From: Flavobacteriales bacterium
GTDB taxonomy: Bacteria; Bacteroidota; Bacteroidia; Flavobacteriales_F; PHOS-HE28
Reading direction: 5' to 3'
Length of the DNA: 46,518 bases
Assembly: GCA_016787985.1 (NCBI GenBank)
Contig: JAEUTC010000165.1
Location: forward strand, 1 to 46,518
Each line of letters starts with the position of its first letter. Positions within the stretch are counted from its first letter, which is position 1. The notes below the pieces were generated by a model, which was given only the letters and a program-made list of their open reading frames with translations, was not told the DNA's origin and searched no databases. This document shows positions 42,530-46,518 of this stretch, one piece after another. The position numbers were made by a program, and so were the translations under genes.

Positions 42530-43078
42530 TCATGCGTTCGGACGTCGGGCGTATTCGCTCTGGACAAGCCCACCGGGAAAACTATGGCTCCTCACGAGCT
42601 TCAACGGGATGTCCTTCTCCAGCGCACCGAAGAGCGGGATGCCCTGACCGATCAACACCGGTACGTGAGTCACGATCAAACGGTCGATGAGGCCCGCGCG
42701 CAGGAAGCGCTGCACGGTGCCACCACCATCGATGTAAAGATGCTTGTAGCCGCGCGTGGCCAAGTGCCGAACGACCTCTTCCGGCGCCGCGTTCAGCAGC
42801 TCCACATCGGCACCGCGTTCCTTGACGCGAGCAAGGTCCACGGCTCCACTGCTGAGCACGAAGACCTTCTTCGTGTACGGCCATTGCTCGAAGCCCAGCA
42901 CCACCTCGAAGGTGTTCCGGCCCATCACGATGGCATCGATACCGGACACGAAGTCCTCGTAGCCGTGGTCGCCCATGGGGGCGGTGCCGTCGCCTTCTAG
43001 GAAATCCAACGCGCCATCAGGACGCGCGATGAAACCGTCGAGGCTCACGCCGCAGAAAACCGAACAGGTGGTGGACAT
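42530..43078 (-). CDS. Dihydrofolate reductase/RibD C-terminal family reductase
   Basis: A 182-residue NADPH-type reductase of the RibD C-terminal/DHFR-like superfamily. The expected pieces are present: CSVFCGVSLDGFIARPDG (Gly-Asp/Ala start), DAIVMGRNTFEVVLGFEQWPY, KVFVLSSG, the GYKHLYIDGGGTVQRFLRAGLIDRL signature for the cofactor site, and a final VPVLIGQGIPLFG. This group includes riboflavin-pathway relatives and stand-alone enzymes of unknown substrate; nothing here indicates which. Start choice: GTG 43084 would give MAMSTT, but ATG 43078 (MSTTCS) is preferred because a -7-like box ends 5 nt before it and reads into the GTG. Immediately downstream of the window's remnant at 43098-43160, on the same strand. 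Confidence 0.88.
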   Translation of the reverse strand: MSTTCSVFCGVSLDGFIARPDGALDFLEGDGTAPMGDHGYEDFVSGIDAIVMGRNTFEVVLGFEQWPYTKKVFVLSSGAVDLARVKERGADVELLNAAPEEVVRHLATRGYKHLYIDGGGTVQRFLRAGLIDRLIVTHVPVLIGQGIPLFGALEKDIPLKLVRSHSFPGGLVQSEYARRPNA

Positions 43079-43083
43079 GGCCA

Positions 43084-43091
43084 CGAAGTTC
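43084..43091 (-). promoter_or_regulatory. -7-like box adjoining the DHFR-like start
   Basis: Minus-strand GAACTTCG ends 5 nt before the ATG at 43078 and covers the alternative GTG at 43084, so it decides the start. It has the same sequence as the LuxR-type gene's box. Confidence 0.4.
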
Positions 43092-43097
43092 GCACCT

Positions 43098-43160
43098 TCA
43101 GTCCCACGTACTCATTGCCTCCGCAAACCGCCCGTCCTCGAACCAGGAGCGCCGATCGCG
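43098..43160 (-). pseudogene. Remnant of a duplicated gene tail
   Basis: Twenty codons and a stop (RDRRSWFEDGRFAEAMSTWD) match the end of the 173-residue gene at 43682-44203 (ERRFWFEGGRLTEAMRTWN). The DNA match continues past the stop: 43091-43160 and 43676-43744 agree at most positions with one gap (41 of the last 49 positions are identical by eye). No start or upstream part of the copy is present; the next 8 bp upstream belong to the end of the 132-residue gene. It is a broken copy rather than a gene. Confidence 0.75.
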
Positions 43161-43167
43161 TAGCCCG

Positions 43168-43566
43168 TCACTCATAAGCGTGATACCACTGGCTTCTCGC
43201 CTTCCCTTCCCGATCGAAGTGGAACTCAAGCTGGTCGTGACCACCGCGCCATTCGTAGATCAGCGCGCCATCCTCCCTTTCATCCGGGCGGCCCATCACA
43301 CGCTTCACCGAGCGTTCGTCCGATCCGTTCAAGCGCTCACCGAGCACATGCATCACGTTCATCAGGTCGCTTCCGAAGCGATCACAGTCCTCGCACCTCA
43401 GCCCACGAAGCCTGCGGAACTCGCGACCCAGTTCTTCCAGCGGAAGACCGTCCAGCACGGTTGAAGCATACTTGCTTCCGCAGCATCGGTCCGTAGGCGT
43501 TGAACTGCCCTGCGCCTGGCTCACAAGGGGAAGCAGCAACATCAATGGCCAGAGCATACGCCTCAT
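43168..43566 (-). CDS. Small exported protein, BamE/SmpA-like sequence pattern
   Basis: A 132-residue exported protein. The signal peptide is MRRMLWPLMLLLPLVSQAQG. The mature part has paired cysteines (DRCCGSKY, LRCEDCDRF), a helical middle, and a final pattern VKRVMGRPDE...ALIYEWRGGHDQLEFHFDREGKARSQWYHAYE, which resembles the short module in BamE/SmpA-type and other small exported proteins (V-x-x-(L/M)-G-x-P-D, then Y-x-W, then a strand with polar alternation). I cannot assign a function. The start at 43566 is chosen because it begins the signal peptide; the 38-residue extension crosses a -7-like box. It sits between a broken and an intact copy of the 173-residue gene's end. Confidence 0.72.
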   Translation of the reverse strand: MRRMLWPLMLLLPLVSQAQGSSTPTDRCCGSKYASTVLDGLPLEELGREFRRLRGLRCEDCDRFGSDLMNVMHVLGERLNGSDERSVKRVMGRPDEREDGALIYEWRGGHDQLEFHFDREGKARSQWYHAYE

Positions 43567-43579
43567 GGGTACGTATTGG

Positions 43580-43587
43580 CGAAGGTA
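43580..43587 (-). promoter_or_regulatory. -7 box of the 132-residue exported protein gene
   Basis: Minus-strand TACCTTCG matches TAnnTTTG except at position 7 and lies 13 nt before the ATG at 43566. It falls inside the longer reading frame and so argues against that start. Confidence 0.5.
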
Positions 43588-43681
43588 GTTCGAAAGGTGC
43601 CGAACGTGTCCGTGGTCATGCGCCGACAACGACACCGGATGCGGCTGAACGCTGAAGGGCCATACTGAGACCATCCACACC

Positions 43682-44203
43682 TCAATTCCACGTACGCATT
43701 GCCTCCGTCAACCGACCACCCTCGAACCAGAAGCGCCGCTCGCGCTCCGTATTGCACACCCGTGCGGGAGGCATCGGCATGGAGAAGGGTTTGTACATGT
43801 CGCGCTTCAGGTAGTGTTCCAGCAGATCCTCCAACGGATACTGCGCCGTGTGTTCCACCGTGACCAGTAGCGTGTCGTTCGCCCACGACCAGGTGCCGGT
43901 GAGCAGTGCCACCGTATCGCCCTGCAATGGGTCGCAGTCACCGGGGTACCAGACGTGCAATGTGGTGTACCCACGATCCTCGAAGATGACCTCCTGGTAG
44001 CGGCCATCGCGAAAGAAGTTCGCACAGCGCTCCTCATCGGTGTAGCCCGCGATGCACTCACCGTTCGGGCCGTGCATCATGGGATCGCCACGCCAATAGC
44101 GGAATTCGCGATCGATCCAATGCAACGATACCGTGTCCGGTTGGGCCAGGACGATGGAACCCACCGCACAGAACAGCATAGCGAGGGAAAAGCGGAACAC
44201 CAT
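43682..44203 (-). CDS. Hypothetical exported protein
   Basis: A 173-residue exported protein I do not recognise. A signal peptide (VFRFSLAMLFCAVGSIVLAQ) is followed by short strands with aromatic residues (DTVSLHWIDREFRYWRGD), cysteines at ECIAGYTDEERCANFF and PGDCDP, a lipocalin-like strand pair (LTGTWSWANDTLLVTVEH) and the ending VCNTERERRFWFEGGRLTEAMRTWN. The GTWSW-(x)n-LLVTVE pattern resembles small lipocalin-type folds, without further support. The end of this gene is duplicated as a remnant at 43098-43160. The start at 44203 precedes the signal peptide; immediately upstream is an inverted repeat GTGTA/TACAC (44204-44218). Confidence 0.65.
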   Translation of the reverse strand: MVFRFSLAMLFCAVGSIVLAQPDTVSLHWIDREFRYWRGDPMMHGPNGECIAGYTDEERCANFFRDGRYQEVIFEDRGYTTLHVWYPGDCDPLQGDTVALLTGTWSWANDTLLVTVEHTAQYPLEDLLEHYLKRDMYKPFSMPMPPARVCNTERERRFWFEGGRLTEAMRTWN

Positions 44204-44218
44204 GTGTATTTCGTACAC
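44204..44218. repeat. GTGTA/TACAC inverted repeat at a start codon
   Basis: GTGTA (44204-44208) and TACAC (44214-44218) are complementary, with a 5-bp centre. The repeat ends directly before the ATG at 44203 on the minus strand and could act as a small operator or hairpin at the translation start. It is short enough to be chance. Confidence 0.35.
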
Positions 44219-44275
44219 CCTGTGGATCGATCGGTTCAACGGTACGTCTTGTAGCACAGGCGCACGTCGCTGCGA

Positions 44276-44956
44276 TCAATACAAGGGTACGATGCGCCCG
44301 CCTTCAATTCGCCCCTTGAACCGGATGGTGTCGCCCACCTGGAAGAGCACCTCTTCGAGCAGGATGTCGCGAAAACCAGCGTGCCCCCTGCCAACGACGT
44401 AGCTGTTGACCACTGCGGATCGGCCTTCCAGTGCTTTCACCGCGCGGATGTCTTCGGCGTACTGCGGATCGAAAAGCGTGGAAACGTGGTTGCTCCGGAA
44501 CTTCTCGCCCTGTTCACCGCTGGCATCGTTCGGCGCCCAAAGGAGCGTGATGGAATCGGGCAAGGAAGTGAACGTCGTACCATCAATGGAGACCAACATA
44601 TCGGGAGACGCCATGAAGATGACATCGTCGTCATAGTCGTACTTCGGCCCACTGCTGGGACCACTGCTTCTGCCGCCGGCCGGGCCACTGGTCTCCACCA
44701 ACTGACCTTGGATCAAGGCGTACGCCGCAACGTTCACATGGGAGAAGGGAGCCCGTAGCCGACCGCCGGACACCACGACCGCATGGAGCTCCGGCAAGGC
44801 GTTGATCCGCTCCACTTCATTGTTGCGTTCCAGCTGCATCTGCTGGATGCCCCCCACATCCTGGTTGAACTTGCTGATCATCGCATAGATGACCAACCCT
44901 CCGACCACTAGGATGAACAAGCCGGAAGCAAGGAGGATCTTGACGGCTTGTCTCAT
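44276..44956 (-). CDS. Membrane-anchored protein, possibly GIDE-like
   Basis: A 226-residue protein with one N-terminal transmembrane helix (ILLASGLFILVVGGLVIYAMI), a short helical stalk (QMQLERNNEVERI), then a soluble beta-rich domain. VVVSGGRLRAPFSHVNVAAYALIQGQL resembles the core of the GIDE/MULAN-type domain (G-x-(L/I)-x-x-P-x-S-x-x-x-(C/A)-x-Y), and the closing ILLEEVLFQVGDTIRFKGRIEGGRIVP resembles its final strands, but the match is partial and the cysteine is absent. A Ser/Gly-rich linker (GPAGGRSSGPSSG) and an acidic YDYDDD lie in the middle. Function is unknown. The ATG at 44956 follows a -7-like box by 4 nt. Confidence 0.68.
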   Translation of the reverse strand: MRQAVKILLASGLFILVVGGLVIYAMISKFNQDVGGIQQMQLERNNEVERINALPELHAVVVSGGRLRAPFSHVNVAAYALIQGQLVETSGPAGGRSSGPSSGPKYDYDDDVIFMASPDMLVSIDGTTFTSLPDSITLLWAPNDASGEQGEKFRSNHVSTLFDPQYAEDIRAVKALEGRSAVVNSYVVGRGHAGFRDILLEEVLFQVGDTIRFKGRIEGGRIVPLY

Positions 44957-44960
44957 GCAT

Positions 44961-44968
44961 CGAAGATA
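44961..44968 (-). promoter_or_regulatory. -7 box adjoining the 226-residue gene
   Basis: Minus-strand TATCTTCG matches TAnnTTTG except at position 7 and ends 4 nt before the ATG at 44956, so the mRNA should start at or next to the codon. Confidence 0.55.
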
Positions 44969-45102
44969 GGTGTGGTCATCAGGAACCGCTTGTCGTGCGG
45001 CTCCACGGCGGAACTTCGATGTGCATAGGTCGGGATCCTACGTGTACAACACGCCAACAAAGTTCTAAGTGGGGTGTGATGGGCATGACGTTCACCACGC
45101 CA

Positions 45103-45477
45103 CTATTTCTCCTTGGCGTGTGCGCTTGTCACTATCCGAGGTCGCACCAACGCTCCCAGCGCCACGAACAAAACGCCAGCTCCGCCCAGCAACAAGCCGA
45201 GGAATTCAATGTCCTGTGGTGCCCCTTGTTGGGCGAGCAGCGCCAACCCAGCAATGACCAAGAACGCTCCGAAAACGAGCACGAACATGCGCTGCCAACG
45301 CCGCCGCTTGAAGAGGTAGAGCAGTATGATGCAGAGCCCAGCGAACACTGAACCCACCATGACCACGGTGAAAAGGACCGCCGCCGCAATAGCGTTCTCC
45401 GAGCCTTGGGCAAAGAGCGGAAAGGCGGTCAAGGCCACCAGTACCGTGAACAACGAACGAAGCGCTCTGGCGTGCAC
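45103..45477 (-). CDS. Small multi-pass membrane protein with a GTG start
   Basis: A 124-residue membrane protein not assigned to a family. It starts with a signal-like segment (SLFTVLVALTAFPLFAQ), then three hydrophobic helices: AAVLFTVVMVGSVFAGLCIILLYLF, FVLVFGAFLVIAGLALLA and LGLLLGGAGVLFVALGALV, separated by a basic loop (KRRRWQR). There are no catalytic motifs. The start is GTG at 45477; no ATG occurs before the first helix and a -7-like box (TATCTTG) ends exactly 5 nt before this GTG, the same spacing as for leaderless ATG starts. If real, this is the only non-ATG member of that group. Confidence 0.62.
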   Translation of the reverse strand: MHARALRSLFTVLVALTAFPLFAQGSENAIAAAVLFTVVMVGSVFAGLCIILLYLFKRRRWQRMFVLVFGAFLVIAGLALLAQQGAPQDIEFLGLLLGGAGVLFVALGALVRPRIVTSAHAKEK

Positions 45478-45482
45478 CGGAG

Positions 45483-45489
45483 CAAGATA
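45483..45489 (-). promoter_or_regulatory. -7-like box adjoining a GTG start
   Basis: Minus-strand TATCTTG (TAnnTTG form) ends 5 nt before the GTG at 45477 and supports that codon as both initiation site and transcription start. Confidence 0.45.
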
Positions 45490-45623
45490 GGCGTTGCAGA
45501 CAGCGTGTACGCGATGTGCACCATGTTGTCATTACACAACGACCAACAGTTACAGTGAAGAAAGGGGAGTACAACTTGCGGTGGCTTGGCCCGGCAGATG
45601 ACTCTTCGCCGTTGCAACGACCA

Positions 45624-46352
45624 TCACCCCACCACCAACCGATAGCCGAGGTCGCGTGCATCCGTTTCGAGCAGCGTACCATACCGCTCTTTCCAAACGC
45701 CACTACGCAGGTCCGAAGCCAGGCGATCCCATGCGGCGGACAGATCGCCGAGCTTCCAGAAGGATGAGATCGCCGAGCGCACCCGAGGATCGAGATAGGC
45801 TTCGGGTCGTCGCCAGTAAGCGCACAGGAACCCATCGGTGCAGTCATGCGGAATGGGGACCGGCGCCACCGTGACCGGTCTGAGCCATTGCGCGTACAGA
45901 TCCATGGGCGGCATCTGAGCCTCGTCCAACGTGATCAACTCCGGCAGGTAGTCGGTCAACCAGAAACCGCGGAACGCCGGATCGTAGGTGAGGATCACCA
46001 CCGGACCACGCGTTACGCGGCGCAACTCGCGCAGCCCCTTGCCCTGGTCCGACCAATGGTGCACGGTAAGCACGGCCATGGACGCATCGAACGCGCCATC
46101 AGCGAAAGGCAGTTCTTCCGCACTTGCTTGTATCGCCGGCGCAGCGTCAGCGCGTCGTTGCCGGATCATCTCCAACGAAGGCTCCACCGCCGTAACGACC
46201 CTGTCCTCCGGCTCATAGGAACCAGCGCCCGCTCCCACATTCAGCACTGTGCGCGCCGATCCCAAAGCGGCATGGATCATGGCCGCGATCCGAGGATCCG
46301 GCTTGCGCAGTTCGGCGTAGTTGATGCCGATGGTGTCGTAGATCGAGCTCAT
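45624..46352 (-). CDS. Class I SAM-dependent methyltransferase
   Basis: A 242-residue methyltransferase of the methyltransferase type 11 kind. It begins IYDTIGINYAELRKPDPRI, then motif I TVLNVGAGAGSYEP, post-I VTAVEPSLEMIRQR, motif II-like ELPFADGAFDASMAVLTVHHW (a close match to the ELPF-x-D-x-x-FD-x-V form of this group) and RELRRVTRGPVVILTYDP. These set the SAM-binding fold. The final 100 residues (aromatic and charged) should form the substrate site, which cannot be identified. It starts 6 nt after the stop of an upstream SnoaL-like gene that runs off the window end, so the two are likely co-transcribed. No signal peptide. Confidence 0.9.
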   Translation of the reverse strand: MSSIYDTIGINYAELRKPDPRIAAMIHAALGSARTVLNVGAGAGSYEPEDRVVTAVEPSLEMIRQRRADAAPAIQASAEELPFADGAFDASMAVLTVHHWSDQGKGLRELRRVTRGPVVILTYDPAFRGFWLTDYLPELITLDEAQMPPMDLYAQWLRPVTVAPVPIPHDCTDGFLCAYWRRPEAYLDPRVRSAISSFWKLGDLSAAWDRLASDLRSGVWKERYGTLLETDARDLGYRLVVG

Positions 46353-46358
46353 GAGACC

Positions 46359-46518
46359 CTACTTCCCCGCCTCCTCACCCCCCATCATGCCCAGCTGCTC
46401 CATCATCTTGAACTCTTCCATATAGCCCCAGTGCTCCACCACTTTCCCATTCTCGAAACGGAGCACATCCACCGTATGGATATCGATCGGCTTATTGGTG
46501 GCAGGCATGCCTTCAGCC
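46359..46518 (-). CDS. SnoaL-like/ester cyclase family protein (C-terminal part)
   Basis: Only the final 53 codons lie in the window; the gene continues past its right edge. The translation (AEGMPATNKPIDIHTVDVLRFENGKVVEHW, then GYMEEFKMMEQLGMM) matches the last strand and helix of SnoaL-like NTF2-fold proteins, in which (F/V)xxGKVVEHW(D/G)xxD is the usual signature. Such proteins act on small polyketide-like or other ligands, or are stray binding proteins. Here the residue after HW is Gly rather than Asp, and the tail ends MMGGEEAGK. The catalytic part lies outside the window, so function cannot be taken further. Confidence 0.75.
   Translation of the reverse strand, partial: AEGMPATNKPIDIHTVDVLRFENGKVVEHWGYMEEFKMMEQLGMMGGEEAGK

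Overview
The window looks like chromosomal DNA of a fairly GC-rich member of the Bacteroidota, probably a Flavobacteriales-type lineage. Seven secreted proteins end in type IX secretion (T9SS) sorting domains: two with the gliding-motility/type B form and five with the type A form. Several families typical of the phylum are present (DUF4783, DUF4834, DUF4199, YfhO). Start codons are mostly not preceded by Shine-Dalgarno sequences, and many genes have the Bacteroidota -7 promoter element (TAnnTTTG and close variants). No rRNA, tRNA, CRISPR array, IS element or phage gene was seen.

Layout. 17-4659: polysaccharide genes (GT2 glycosyltransferase, then on the minus strand a multi-pass membrane protein, a GT4 glycosyltransferase and galE with overlapping ends). 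4811-7566: housekeeping (rlmH, DUF4783, nadC, YihY). 7596-11229: a large M1 metallopeptidase whose C-terminal third looks like an Omp85-type outer-membrane barrel, then DUF2147. 11230-15570: two divergent T9SS cargo genes. 16027-24332: a second envelope-polysaccharide block (flippase, two GT4 enzymes, methyltransferase, YfhO, DUF4834), part of it visibly lower in GC. 24442-29617: DEAD-box RNA helicase with an RGG tail, a helical protein and two T9SS cargo proteins. 29719-31977: katG with a clear terminator. 32082-37516: secreted amidohydrolase with a probable frameshift, SOUL protein, a methyltransferase remnant, an M43-like protein that has lost its zinc ligands, and another T9SS protein. 37682-46518: small membrane, regulatory and exported proteins, including a membrane-anchored LuxR regulator with DUF4199, an S41 protease, SUFU, a DHFR/RibD-like reductase, and a cluster of small exported proteins containing a duplicated gene tail.

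The genes point to an envelope-centred region: sugar-nucleotide supply, glycosyl transfer, lipid-linked sugar flipping and membrane glycosylation, beside surface proteins exported by T9SS or anchored in the outer membrane. The observations most worth follow-up are (1) an M1 peptidase joined to an Omp85-like barrel carrying an LRGY motif; (2) about a dozen genes whose -7 box lies only 3-7 nt before the start codon, which predicts leaderless mRNAs; (3) a secreted M43-fold protein in which all four zinc-site residues are replaced; (4) a probable one-base frameshift in a C run and two gene remnants.
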